DNA of 64,000 bases, taken from assembly GCF_000737705.1 (NCBI RefSeq), contig NZ_JPRH01000005.1, positions 1 through 64,000 of the forward strand. Reading direction: 5' to 3'. The notes under the pieces are model-generated. The model worked only from the letters and a program-made list of their open reading frames with translations. It was not told the DNA's origin and did no database searches. Shown one piece after another: positions 9,153-18,603 of this stretch. This stretch comes from Chryseobacterium soli (GTDB lineage Bacteria; Bacteroidota; Bacteroidia; Flavobacteriales; Weeksellaceae). Positions within the stretch are counted from its first letter, which is position 1, and every line of letters begins with the position of its first letter. A program made the translations under genes and the position numbers.

Positions 9153-10187
9153 CTATTTGAATCTATTTATATCTACTTCTGCATGTAAAGGAATATTCTC
9201 TTCAATGCAGTCATATAAACTTTTAGAAAAGTAACATCCATTTAAAATTCCTCTTGCTCCCAGGCCATTGAAAACATACAGGTTTTTGTAATCAGGGTGA
9301 TTTCCGATGATGGGTCTTCTATCTTTTACCGTAGGACGAAATCCAAAGTTTACTTCTTTTACTTCAAAATCATGAGGATAAAGTTCTGATAATCCTTTCA
9401 CAAGTTGTACTACAGCAGAATCATCAATATGATGGTGCAGTTGCTCTCTGTCATAGGTTCCTCCGTAAAAATGAAGCCCATCATTAACAGGAAATAAAAA
9501 ATGTTTCTTTTTAATAGTGATATCCTTAGGAATTTCCCGGGACAGTTTAACTTTTATATGATGCCCTTTATTGGGATTAATAGGAATTACAGAAAAATAT
9601 GGATTTTCTTTAACACCAATACCTTCGCAAAAAATAATATTTTTAAAAGTGAGGTCTTTATAAGAAGATACCTTTACATCAAGTTGAGTATAATCAAATT
9701 TTTCTTTTACAAATAGCTCATTTTTTTCAAAATAATCGAAAAGACCATTGAAAAACCCACTAACATCTAGTCTTGCTGACTGAATAACCTTTCCTGTGTC
9801 AAAATCATTTTTTACCCCATCTATGTGCTCGAAATTTTGGCTTAAAAAACCTGAAAGGTCTTCATTTCCGGATTTCTTCATCCAAAGGTTCTGTTCGTTT
9901 TCATCATGAAAAATTCTATGAATTGAACTGCCAATCCAATAATTCTTTCCTGTATACGACTTGATTTCCTCCAATGTCTGTGTCAGGAAATCAATCTGTT
10001 CCTGAGCTTTCCAGAATGTCGTAAACTTTTTGAGCACAACAGGATTGATAATTCCTGCTGAAACCTGCGATGCACTTTTCCTACCTTCTGAGAATATGAC
10101 AAAGGATTTATTGTTTTTAATCAGCTGATGAGCGAAGAAAAGCCCTGCATATCCGTCTCCTACGATTATATATTCTATATTTTTCAT
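9153..10187 (-). CDS. FAD-dependent oxidoreductase (DAO family)
   Basis: The 344-residue protein begins with a Rossmann dinucleotide-binding strand (YIIVGDGYAGLFFAHQL), a GxGxxG variant, followed by a DAO-type motif (ASQVSAGIINPVV). The C-terminal NLYVFNGLGARGILNG is the usual FAD-closing segment of D-amino-acid-oxidase-like flavoproteins. The Arg in GFRPTVKDRRPIIG fits the substrate-carboxylate-binding region of the family. It would oxidise an amine or amino acid; the substrate is not known, and relation to the C-terminal MnmC domain is possible. The gldN terminator lies just upstream, so it has its own transcript or depends on readthrough. Confidence 0.85.
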   Translation of the reverse strand: MKNIEYIIVGDGYAGLFFAHQLIKNNKSFVIFSEGRKSASQVSAGIINPVVLKKFTTFWKAQEQIDFLTQTLEEIKSYTGKNYWIGSSIHRIFHDENEQNLWMKKSGNEDLSGFLSQNFEHIDGVKNDFDTGKVIQSARLDVSGFFNGLFDYFEKNELFVKEKFDYTQLDVKVSSYKDLTFKNIIFCEGIGVKENPYFSVIPINPNKGHHIKVKLSREIPKDITIKKKHFLFPVNDGLHFYGGTYDREQLHHHIDDSAVVQLVKGLSELYPHDFEVKEVNFGFRPTVKDRRPIIGNHPDYKNLYVFNGLGARGILNGCYFSKSLYDCIEENIPLHAEVDINRFK

Positions 10188-10194
10188 AATAAAA

Positions 10195-10220
10195 AAACCT
10201 GAGTAAAAGTACTCAGGTTT
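10195..10220 (-). terminator. Terminator of the gldKLMN operon
   Basis: A perfect 11-bp stem (aaacctgagta / tactcaggttt) with a 4-nt loop is followed on the minus strand by a T tract. It separates gldN from the FAD oxidoreductase gene. Confidence 0.88.
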
Positions 10221-10241
10221 TGTATAAATATCAAGTGAAAT

Positions 10242-11180
10242 TTAGTAATTCCACATTTCATTTTCCATGTCAAGGATCTGCGACTTAATTCTGTCGCTTT
10301 CTTCCAACTGCTCTTCGGCATTCTTAGGAATATAGTCCTTAATGTTACCATCACCTAAACCTGCGGAAGATTTATAAATGATAGAAGAAAATCTTCTTGC
10401 ATTAATAATATCATCAAAAGATAGATCTGCAGAAGAGTTCTTTCTGTTGAAAACGTAATTATTTGCTAAGATATCTCTTGCACTTGGATAATATACCCAG
10501 AACAGATCAATCAGTTCGTCATTGCTTGCAATAGGTTTTCCGTCTGGACCGATAACTCCCTGCACCGCTGGGTCAGGACCCATTGCTGCGATACCAAGAG
10601 GTCTGTACTTCATTTGTCCGTCTCTCTTATCGATGAACCACATACCCATTATTTTAAGAACTTTTACTTTTTCAGTAGTAGTCTTATAAACGTCAGTATA
10701 TTGTTTTTTCTCCTGATCAGTTAATTGTCTTCCTGAGTTAAGAATATCGATGGCAGCATCATTAATAACTACTTTCTCTAATCTTTTCTGAATACCTTCA
10801 GCAGAAAGTCTGTCTACAAAATTCTCGTCATTGTATACCTGCTCTATTTTCCCGCTTAATGCAGCATCTAATAATAACTGGTATAATGATCTTGTAGGTG
10901 TTGAAAGAAGGCCATCCGGATTATCATAATAGAACGGCTGATTAATCTTATCGTTCATATCAATGATCTCCCAAACAAACATACTTTTTAAAATATCTTT
11001 ATCATCCACAAAACCATATTCCAAAGGTTTTACTGTTTTATCAACGATAGTATCTCCAACTTTTTGCTTGTTTTCAGCTCTCATCTGCCTAAATTCTTCT
11101 GGAGAAGAAGCGTTCAGAATAGTTTGAGAAAAAGCAAATCCCGAAACTAATACTAAAAGGCTGCTAATATATTTTTTCAT
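10242..11180 (-). CDS. gldN: Type IX secretion/gliding motility protein GldN
   Basis: This 312-residue periplasmic protein has a signal peptide ending at FAFSQ and the GldN/PorN landmarks: KPLEYGFVDDKDILKSMFVWEIIDMNDK-type opening (described by its start), a YNDENF segment and the DIINARRFSSIIYK motif near the end. With GldK it forms the periplasmic ring of the T9SS, which exports proteins with type A or B sorting domains across the outer membrane and supports gliding. It is the last gene of gldK-gldL-gldM-gldN, 21 bp after gldM, and a strong terminator follows. Confidence 0.96.
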   Translation of the reverse strand: MKKYISSLLVLVSGFAFSQTILNASSPEEFRQMRAENKQKVGDTIVDKTVKPLEYGFVDDKDILKSMFVWEIIDMNDKINQPFYYDNPDGLLSTPTRSLYQLLLDAALSGKIEQVYNDENFVDRLSAEGIQKRLEKVVINDAAIDILNSGRQLTDQEKKQYTDVYKTTTEKVKVLKIMGMWFIDKRDGQMKYRPLGIAAMGPDPAVQGVIGPDGKPIASNDELIDLFWVYYPSARDILANNYVFNRKNSSADLSFDDIINARRFSSIIYKSSAGLGDGNIKDYIPKNAEEQLEESDRIKSQILDMENEMWNY

Positions 11181-11201
11181 AATAAATTTACAATTTTAGT
11201 C

Positions 11202-12794
11202 CTATTGAACGTTAATTAATATAGGAGTAATATTTTTAATTACTTGTCCGTCTAAGCCTTGAGCAGTTGCTTTAATATCAAAGATTGATACTACATCACC
11301 TGTTCTTAAGTTTCTCACTAATCCTGCCGCATCATCTAATGAGCTTCCGTGGATTAATAATGCTGCTTTACCTGGAACTCTAACCATAAACTGAGTTACA
11401 GTAAATGAAACCGGGAAGTCAAAGTCAGGAATTGCTGCCTGAACAGACTGGTTAGGAATAGAACTTGCCGGCATAGACAATACATTCTGACCTCTCATCT
11501 GCCCTTGTGGTGGCGGTACATTCTTAATTCTGTATTCAAATACCTGAGAAACAGATTTTCCGTAAGGATCTATTCCAGATAATGTAAGCTTCACTGTATT
11601 TCCTGTAGAAGGTTTAACAATCCATTTTCCTGGACCTGTACCTCTTACAGTAGCACCTGGAGCAGATAATGAAAGTTTAGAGTTATCAGCACCAAGTATC
11701 GATCCGGATACCGGGTTTTCAAGACCTCTATACATTACATTCATCTTATCAGCAGATAGTAATAATCCTTTTTCAAGTTTTACTTCTCTTGGTCCTGCAA
11801 TTACATTATAGGTATGTGTCCAAGGGAAACTCTGAGGTGTACCTGAAGCATCTGTTAATGTAATCGTGCCTCCTAATTTATGCTCGCCAATACCTGATCC
11901 TGTAATTGAACTAATTCCTTGTCCATCCACAACTCTGCCAACACCTGTAATACTAATTTTATTACTATTAGAATAAGTACCTAACATTACTTTTACTTCT
12001 GCCTGCTTACCTGCTTGAATATCAATTGGTCCTGAAACGATAGGCTCATATTTTGAGAATTTAATACTCGCATCTACTTTTTCCTGTAATAATAGTGCTA
12101 AAGCATCAGATTGTACGTTTCTGGCATCATTTTGGATAATCTCTAAATTAGAGATCGCCGCAATAAGTGGCTGATGGTAGAATTTGTTTTGGAACCAAGT
12201 CTTATCATTTGGAGATTTTCCTTTTGGATATTCCGCAATTAGAGATTTATTAGCTCTTTCCACCAAATCTTTTAATTGAGCATTATTACCAAAAGTAGCA
12301 ACGATATAATTTCTTACATCATCAATCTTAGCTTTTAAGTCTGTAGCTCCTTTAGTAAGTGTATTTTCATCTCCCTCTTTAAAGAAGTAAGCCATTGTTG
12401 CTTCGTTATTGTTAAGAGCTGCAAAGTTTTCACTTACATCAATTTCTTTCTTGGTTACAGGATCTATGTCATGAAATTCTGACTGCTTTTTTAACTCGTC
12501 TTTTATTTTCTGAGACGCATCTACTAAAGCATCAATTTTCACTTTCAGCACTTTATATTGCTCCCAAGGCTGTGCATATGTATCAGGTACTTGCTGTGCT
12601 TTTAATTCAAGGGTTTTTTCAAAAATTTTCTCATTCTTTTTCTCTGTTAAAGTTCTTGTTTCATGAAGTGCTTTAGTGGAATCGTAATAAGATCGGATGA
12701 TTTCAGCATCAATGTTGAGGGCCATCATAGCGATGAACACCAAATACATAAGGTTGATCATCTTCTGACGTGGAGTCTGTTTTCCTTGTGCCAT
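11202..12794 (-). CDS. gldM: Type IX secretion/gliding motility motor protein GldM
   Basis: The 530-residue protein has one N-terminal membrane helix (TPRQKMINLMYLVFIAMMALN) and a long periplasmic part of four domains, the first helical and the rest beta-rich. This is the GldM/PorM architecture. The N-terminal helix pairs with GldL to form the proton-driven motor, and the periplasmic arm carries torque to the GldK/GldN ring. The conserved arginine of the TPRQK segment is present. A Pro-rich linker (PPPQGQMRG) precedes the last domain. It lies between gldL (52 bp) and gldN (21 bp). Confidence 0.97.
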   Translation of the reverse strand: MAQGKQTPRQKMINLMYLVFIAMMALNIDAEIIRSYYDSTKALHETRTLTEKKNEKIFEKTLELKAQQVPDTYAQPWEQYKVLKVKIDALVDASQKIKDELKKQSEFHDIDPVTKKEIDVSENFAALNNNEATMAYFFKEGDENTLTKGATDLKAKIDDVRNYIVATFGNNAQLKDLVERANKSLIAEYPKGKSPNDKTWFQNKFYHQPLIAAISNLEIIQNDARNVQSDALALLLQEKVDASIKFSKYEPIVSGPIDIQAGKQAEVKVMLGTYSNSNKISITGVGRVVDGQGISSITGSGIGEHKLGGTITLTDASGTPQSFPWTHTYNVIAGPREVKLEKGLLLSADKMNVMYRGLENPVSGSILGADNSKLSLSAPGATVRGTGPGKWIVKPSTGNTVKLTLSGIDPYGKSVSQVFEYRIKNVPPPQGQMRGQNVLSMPASSIPNQSVQAAIPDFDFPVSFTVTQFMVRVPGKAALLIHGSSLDDAAGLVRNLRTGDVVSIFDIKATAQGLDGQVIKNITPILINVQ

Positions 12795-12846
12795 TCTTTT
12801 TCTTTTTGTTTTGGATTAAAAATTAAATATTAAAATGGTTTGGAAA

Positions 12847-13542
12847 TTACGACTTCATAGCAGTCAACATACCGCCATAAACTCTGTTTAGATTATTTAA
12901 GTTAGATGTTAAACCTTGTAATTCTTGATTAAATTTCTCTGAATGTTCAGCAGATTTCTGCATATCTGCAACGTATTTGTTAGCAAATTCAGATTGTCTT
13001 TTACCACTCTCCAACTGCATTGCATATAAAGCATTCATGCTTTCCATGTGTTGAGCAGCTTTGTTAAGTTGGTCATTATACTTATGAGTAGAAGCAGAAA
13101 CATCTACCGTTTGATTGATCTGGTCTACAGAGTTTGAAAATTTATCAATACCTGTTCTTAGTCTATCAAATAATTGAACATCTAATTTTGCATCAGCAAG
13201 CATCTTGTCCAATTTTGTAGAAAGAGAATTTTCTAATTCCGCAAATTGAGCGGCTGCTCCATTTTTAGAAGATATATTTGAATGTATTGGGTTAGGGTTT
13301 GCATGTTTATCTAATAATTCAGGATATACATTTTCCCAAGCATAAGACTCTTCAGATTTCGGAGGGTCAAAAGCAAAAATGATAAAAATGATTGCTTCTG
13401 TAATAAGTCCTACTGTAAGAGCCATATTACCATTAATTGGTCCCAGAGTAATGTGAGTAATTTTAAGCCAAGCTCCAAGAATTACAATTGCAGCACCGAA
13501 TGAATAAAAGAAGTTCATCCAAGCATCTTTAGTCTTAAACAT
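12847..13542 (-). CDS. gldL: Type IX secretion/gliding motility motor protein GldL
   Basis: The 231-residue protein has two N-terminal transmembrane helices (about 11-29 and 38-58) and a cytoplasmic helical tail with coiled-coil character. Lys27 in the first helix and Glu49 in the second match the charged residues known to matter for the GldL motor of Flavobacterium johnsoniae. GldL forms a pentamer around the GldM helices in the inner membrane. The gene is second in the operon, 55 bp after gldK. Confidence 0.97.
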   Translation of the reverse strand: MFKTKDAWMNFFYSFGAAIVILGAWLKITHITLGPINGNMALTVGLITEAIIFIIFAFDPPKSEESYAWENVYPELLDKHANPNPIHSNISSKNGAAAQFAELENSLSTKLDKMLADAKLDVQLFDRLRTGIDKFSNSVDQINQTVDVSASTHKYNDQLNKAAQHMESMNALYAMQLESGKRQSEFANKYVADMQKSAEHSEKFNQELQGLTSNLNNLNRVYGGMLTAMKS

Positions 13543-13597
13543 ATAAGTTAGTTTTTTTTAGTGTTATAAATGTTATTGAAAATAATTGTCTGATTTA

Positions 13598-15019
13598 TTA
13601 TCTGCTAACTCTTTTTGGTTTTACTGCAGCTTCAGGAATATCCTGTACTGTTCTAAATCCAATATAACTTCTAGCCGAATCTTTTCTTTCCCAATCTCTT
13701 GCACCAGTCATAAGCATATAGCCTACATCTTTCCAAGAACCTCCTCTCACAGATTTTTTAGTATCTGTTGTATTTTTTGTAGAAGGATTTAAAGTAGAAG
13801 AGAATCCGTATGAAGAATTGTTATAAGCAGACACTGTCCATTCAGAAACATTTCCAGCCATATCAAATAACCCAAAACCATTCTTCTTAAATTTCTTTAC
13901 TGGAGCTGTATATGTATAAGTACCTTTCTTGTCGTCTTCCATATAGTTACCACGCTTCGGTTTGAAGTTTGCCAGATAGCATCCTCTGTCATCCATTAAA
14001 TATGGACCTCCCCAAGGGTAAGTAGCATTTTGCATACCGCCTTTTGCAGCATATTCCCATTCAACTTCTGTCGGAAGACGGAATAGCAATGGTCTTTGTT
14101 TTTTTCTTTTTAAACTTTCGTTGTAATCAGTTTTCAGTTTAGATCTAAAATTACAGTATGCTCTAGCCTGATCCCATGTTACCCCAACTACCGGATAATT
14201 TTTATAAGCTTTATGCCAGAAATATTGTTCGAACAATGGCTCATTATAAGCGAAGTGGAAATCTTTTACCCAAACTGTAGTATCCGGGTAGATCGCAATA
14301 CTTTTACTCTTAAGGTAGTTAGCACCTCTTTCGTTATCAGCAATTGCAGCATCCATATCTCCCCACTGATAGTTGTATTTTAATTTACTAACATCTAGAA
14401 TTCTTTCGTTACCCATTCTAGAAGAAGCTGGCAAATACATTGATTCTAATACTTCCGCATATTCCACATCCGGATATTTAGAGGTACTCCAATGTAAAGG
14501 AATTTTCCAGTCTAATTTTTTAGTGGCATCAAATCCACCTTCTTCTCTGCCTCCCTGGCCTTCTAAATATTCTTGATAGGGTGTTAAATTTTCTTCTTTC
14601 TTTGCAAGGTATGCATAATCTCCTATGCTTGCCCCTTTACGACCGCCTTCATCACCGCCTTCTCCAGCAGCTTCAGCAAGTAAAGTTCTCGCAATTGAGT
14701 CTCTTACGTAATTAATAAATACCCTGTATTCTGCATTTGTAGTTTCAGCTTCATCCATGAAGAAAGAGGAAACGGTAACCGTTTTTAATGCTGCTTTTTC
14801 AGGGCTATTTGTTGGATCCTGGTCTGCTAAACCAGCAACAAAGGAACCTGCAGGAATGGCCACCATACCGTATGGTCTTTCCGCAACAAATGATTTCGTT
14901 TTCTCTCTTGGTATCAATTCTCCTTTTGTTCCAGGTTTCCCTACAGAAGAGCTACCACCACCTGAACAAGATACCGACGCTACCGACGCAGACAATAATA
15001 AAAGAAATATCCTTTTCAT
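13598..15019 (-). CDS. gldK: Type IX secretion/gliding motility lipoprotein GldK
   Basis: The 473-residue lipoprotein has lipobox SVSC followed by a Gly/Ser-rich linker and a formylglycine-generating-enzyme-like (SUMF1) domain: MVAIPAGSFVAG, VVGVTWDQARAYCNF, RLPTEVEWEYAAKGG, FGLFDMAGNVSEW and SVRGGSWKD are all in the expected order. GldK/PorK uses this fold structurally, making the outer-membrane-attached periplasmic ring with GldN. It is the first gene of the operon. A near-consensus -7 element (TATATTTA) lies at 15042-15049, about 22 bp upstream on the minus strand. Confidence 0.97.
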   Translation of the reverse strand: MKRIFLLLLSASVASVSCSGGGSSSVGKPGTKGELIPREKTKSFVAERPYGMVAIPAGSFVAGLADQDPTNSPEKAALKTVTVSSFFMDEAETTNAEYRVFINYVRDSIARTLLAEAAGEGGDEGGRKGASIGDYAYLAKKEENLTPYQEYLEGQGGREEGGFDATKKLDWKIPLHWSTSKYPDVEYAEVLESMYLPASSRMGNERILDVSKLKYNYQWGDMDAAIADNERGANYLKSKSIAIYPDTTVWVKDFHFAYNEPLFEQYFWHKAYKNYPVVGVTWDQARAYCNFRSKLKTDYNESLKRKKQRPLLFRLPTEVEWEYAAKGGMQNATYPWGGPYLMDDRGCYLANFKPKRGNYMEDDKKGTYTYTAPVKKFKKNGFGLFDMAGNVSEWTVSAYNNSSYGFSSTLNPSTKNTTDTKKSVRGGSWKDVGYMLMTGARDWERKDSARSYIGFRTVQDIPEAAVKPKRVSR

Positions 15020-15127
15020 GTTAATTTTTATAATTAAGCCGTAAATATATAATTTTTTTAAGAAACTTTTAAGATTTTTTTTGAAATAACGAAAGAAATC
15101 TAAATTTATTTTATTTACAAATACTTT

Positions 15128-16981
15128 TTATTCCACAGTTACAGATTTCGCAAGGTTTCTCGGCTGATCCACATTCGCACCTCTATATACAGCAATATAA
15201 TATGCTAAGAGTTGTAAAGGTACTGATGCAATGATTGGAGAGAAACATTCTGAAGTCTCTGGAATTTCAATAACATAATCTGCCATTTCACTTACCTGCT
15301 GATCGCCTTTATTTACGACAGCGATAATTTTACCTCTTCTGGCTTTAATTTCCTGAACATTGCTCACAATTTTATCATAATGTCCTTTTTTAGGAGCAAT
15401 GATAACGATAGGCATGTTTTCATCAATTAAAGCAATCGGACCATGTTTCATTTCTGCTGCAGGATATCCTTCCGCATGAATATAAGAGATTTCTTTTAGT
15501 TTTAAAGCTCCTTCCAGCGCTGCAGGATAGTTGTATCCTCTTCCCAAATAAAGGAAATTTGTAGCATTCACAAAGTCTTTTGCAATACTTTGAGTCAGCT
15601 CATGGGTTGTACTTAATACTTCTTCTATCTTTTTAGGGAGTGCATTCAATTCAGCAATTAGACTCATAAATTCAGCATTCCCAAGATTTCCATTGTGCTT
15701 TCCAAGTTTCAGTGCAATTAAGCTAAGAATGGTAAGCTGTGCTGTAAATGCTTTTGTAGAAGCTACTCCAATCTCCGGACCGGCGTGAGTGTAAGAACCC
15801 GCATCTGTAATCCTTGCAATGGAAGAATCTACTACATTACATATACCATATATAAATGCACCTTTTTCTTTTGCTAACTTTAATGCAGCCATGGTATCTG
15901 CTGTTTCTCCTGACTGAGAAATTGCGATAACGACATCTTTATCTGTAATAATTGGATTTCTGTATCTGAATTCTGAAGCATATTCTACTTCTACAGGAAT
16001 TCTTGCATATTCTTCAATAAGATATTCACCAATCAGTCCTGCATGCCATGAAGTTCCACACGCAATAATGATGATTCTGTTTGCATTTTTGAATTTTTCA
16101 ACATGATCCCAGATTCCTGCCATCTTGATGATTCCTTCATCAACAAGAAGTCTTCCTCTCATAGTATCATGGACAGATTTCGGCTGCTCGAAAATTTCTT
16201 TAAGCATAAAGTGCTCATATCCGCCTTTTTCAATTTGCTCAAGGTTCATTTTAAGCTGCTGAATTTCCGGCTCAATTTTAGAATTCTCATTGATTGTTCT
16301 AATATCTACACCTCCCTCTAATGAAATCGTGGCCATATGACCTTCTTCCAAATAGATCGCTTCTTTTGTAAATTCAACAAAAGGAGAGGCATCTGAAGCA
16401 ATAAAGTATTCTTTATCACCAATTCCGATGGCCAAAGGAGATCCTAATCTACCCACAACCAATACACCAGGATAATCCTCGTGCATTATAGTCACTGCAT
16501 AAGCTCCGTATACTTCATTAAGTGCATATCTTACTGCAGTCGGGAAATCGGTCTGTGAATTCAGATCCATAAAATACTGGATAAGATTAACCAATACTTC
16601 TGTATCTGTTTCTGATTTAAAAGTAAATCCTTTTTCGGTAAGCATTTTTTTAATGGTATCATAGTTTTCTATAATACCATTGTGGATAATTGCCACTTTA
16701 CCATTATTGGATAAATGAGGGTGAGAGTTTCTATCACTAGGAACTCCATGGGTAGCCCAACGGGTATGTCCCATTCCCATTTTTGCTTTTCCTTTTAACT
16801 GTTGAGAAATATTGACTAAGTCCTGTACTTTCCCTTTTGTTTTTTCAATTTCAAATTTGTTGTCAGAATCTTCCAGTACAATACCTGCACTGTCATATCC
16901 TCTATATTCTAATCTTCTAAGACCGTTGATTACTATATCATACGCGTCTTGGAAACCTGTATATCCTACTATTCCGCACAT
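15128..16981 (-). CDS. glmS: Glutamine-fructose-6-phosphate aminotransferase (isomerizing)
   Basis: GlmS converts fructose-6-phosphate and glutamine into glucosamine-6-phosphate, the entry step to UDP-GlcNAc for peptidoglycan and lipid A. The 617-residue protein has the class II amidotransferase domain with the N-terminal nucleophile Cys2 (MCGIVGYTG), followed by two SIS domains (ACGTSWHAG and SQSGETADT; later GRGYNYPAALEGALKLKE). It ends in the conserved PRNLAKSVTVE tail. The length is standard. It sits downstream of a DUF4270 lipoprotein gene with a gap of 18 bp, so these are likely co-transcribed; the intergenic region is too short for a glmS ribozyme. Confidence 0.98.
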   Translation of the reverse strand: MCGIVGYTGFQDAYDIVINGLRRLEYRGYDSAGIVLEDSDNKFEIEKTKGKVQDLVNISQQLKGKAKMGMGHTRWATHGVPSDRNSHPHLSNNGKVAIIHNGIIENYDTIKKMLTEKGFTFKSETDTEVLVNLIQYFMDLNSQTDFPTAVRYALNEVYGAYAVTIMHEDYPGVLVVGRLGSPLAIGIGDKEYFIASDASPFVEFTKEAIYLEEGHMATISLEGGVDIRTINENSKIEPEIQQLKMNLEQIEKGGYEHFMLKEIFEQPKSVHDTMRGRLLVDEGIIKMAGIWDHVEKFKNANRIIIIACGTSWHAGLIGEYLIEEYARIPVEVEYASEFRYRNPIITDKDVVIAISQSGETADTMAALKLAKEKGAFIYGICNVVDSSIARITDAGSYTHAGPEIGVASTKAFTAQLTILSLIALKLGKHNGNLGNAEFMSLIAELNALPKKIEEVLSTTHELTQSIAKDFVNATNFLYLGRGYNYPAALEGALKLKEISYIHAEGYPAAEMKHGPIALIDENMPIVIIAPKKGHYDKIVSNVQEIKARRGKIIAVVNKGDQQVSEMADYVIEIPETSECFSPIIASVPLQLLAYYIAVYRGANVDQPRNLAKSVTVE

Positions 16982-16999
16982 ATTTTTTCTAGTGTTTTT

Positions 17000-18589
17000 T
17001 TATTTTTTTGTTCCGTAAGTAACTAATAATTGAATTCTATTAGCATTGGTAGCCTCTGTTCCTACGAACACTGCTCTATCCATTGCAAATGATCTGGAAG
17101 TATATTTATATCCAGCCAGTGTTGTTGACGATGATGAAAGGGCTAAAAACTCTCCAAGGTTGATCACCAGTGTTTTGTTTTCTGCTCCGGTTTCCACAAT
17201 ATCTTTAACCGTTTTCGTTACTGTAAAATCATAATAAGCCGGGTTTTTATCCAAATCATACATTTTGTATGGAGTAAAGCCTAACAACATATCCTGAGTA
17301 AACGTGGATGAAATCAATTCACCCGTGGCAGCTTTACTATCAACCGGAAGAAGGGTAAACTTTGTAGGCTTAGCATAAGCATTGTCCCAGTTGGTTTTAT
17401 CAGTATAAATTCTGATTTTAGCTCCTATAATTGCTGCTTTATTATTTTGATATAATGTTTTAAGCGTATTGATGTCAGTATCCTTAATTTTTATTCCGAT
17501 AGAAGGCCCTCCCATAGCCTGTGTATAAAGTCTTGGATCACCATTTTGCTCGCTACTGACAGCTAATGCATCAGATAAACTTGATCCGGTTCTGTTGTAT
17601 TCATATTGTCCGATATGGGCGTTTGCTCCTTGCAGATTAAAGGTAAATGTGGTCTGTGGTCTCGTTACTACACCATTAGTCGTAACATCAGATTTGTAGT
17701 ACATGATCATCTCCATATCGTTAGGAGAAAACTGGAACAAATATCCATCATTTTCTGCAACAGAAATTCTTATTCCATTAAAATATCTTGTAAAGTTAGA
17801 CGCATCCTGAAGTTCAGGCTGTCCTTTTTTAGCGATGATTTTATTTTGGAAGAAGGTCTTATCCAGCGGGATTCTGAAACCTAAGTTAGACGTAAATGCA
17901 GTACTGTTATCAGAAGTCTTTAAAATGGTCATAGCCGTAACATTTCCATTAAAAACACGGGTTCCCAATAAAGCACCTGTGCTTACACTTACGTTAGAAC
18001 GGGTAAAATTGGTATTGTTAGCATCTAAGAAAGTCGTTACTTCATTTACGTTTATATTAAACAAAGTGGGTGCTCCTGTAGTCCCAATATTACCATATTT
18101 ATTAACAGCATACGTCTTGATACTTTCCTTAGTGGGAATAGTGTTATCTCCATTAAGAAAGCCAGCCTTATCTGTTATATCCCCTAAAGCTGTACCATCA
18201 TATTGAGCAGCAGAAGGTCTTATTACTAAAACCACAGAATCCACAACTGCATTGGTTCCAAAATCAGGATTATCGGTTGATAGTCTTAACTGCGTAAGAT
18301 AAGAAGCTTTCTGCATTCCAAAATTACTTTCGTTAAAGGCTCCTAAAACGGCAGTAGATGAAGTTGATCCCCATAAATTGATCAATTTAGAAGCATCACT
18401 TCTGATAGTATCATGATTATTAATATTATAAGCGATAAGGTCATATGGTGTCACAGTACCTTCTGTAGCTTCATTGGCAAATAGCTGTTCCCCCAGCGAA
18501 TCCGGTTCCGGTTCGCAATTATAAAGCAATACACTTCCAAAAATCGCCAATAATAACATGGCGAAAGTTCTTTTAACATTATGAGTCAT
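17000..18589 (-). CDS. DUF4270 lipoprotein
   Basis: The 529-residue protein starts with a lipoprotein signal (lipobox LYNC) and shows the DUF4270 pattern: EPDSLGEQLF after the anchor, SYLTQLRLSTDNPDFGTN near residue 90, a VVDSVVLVI strand and a C-terminal RIQLLVTYG strand. DUF4270 proteins occur widely in Bacteroidota as surface or periplasmic lipoproteins of unknown function. It lies between the glycogen-synthase-like gene (14 bp) and glmS (18 bp) in a tight three-gene unit. Confidence 0.88.
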   Translation of the reverse strand: MTHNVKRTFAMLLLAIFGSVLLYNCEPEPDSLGEQLFANEATEGTVTPYDLIAYNINNHDTIRSDASKLINLWGSTSSTAVLGAFNESNFGMQKASYLTQLRLSTDNPDFGTNAVVDSVVLVIRPSAAQYDGTALGDITDKAGFLNGDNTIPTKESIKTYAVNKYGNIGTTGAPTLFNINVNEVTTFLDANNTNFTRSNVSVSTGALLGTRVFNGNVTAMTILKTSDNSTAFTSNLGFRIPLDKTFFQNKIIAKKGQPELQDASNFTRYFNGIRISVAENDGYLFQFSPNDMEMIMYYKSDVTTNGVVTRPQTTFTFNLQGANAHIGQYEYNRTGSSLSDALAVSSEQNGDPRLYTQAMGGPSIGIKIKDTDINTLKTLYQNNKAAIIGAKIRIYTDKTNWDNAYAKPTKFTLLPVDSKAATGELISSTFTQDMLLGFTPYKMYDLDKNPAYYDFTVTKTVKDIVETGAENKTLVINLGEFLALSSSSTTLAGYKYTSRSFAMDRAVFVGTEATNANRIQLLVTYGTKK

Positions 18590-18603
18590 TAAAAATGTGT
18601 TTT

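Noticed and set aside
16982-16999. Possible glmS ribozyme upstream of glmS
   Set aside because: The gap to the preceding gene is only 18 bp, far too short for the ribozyme.
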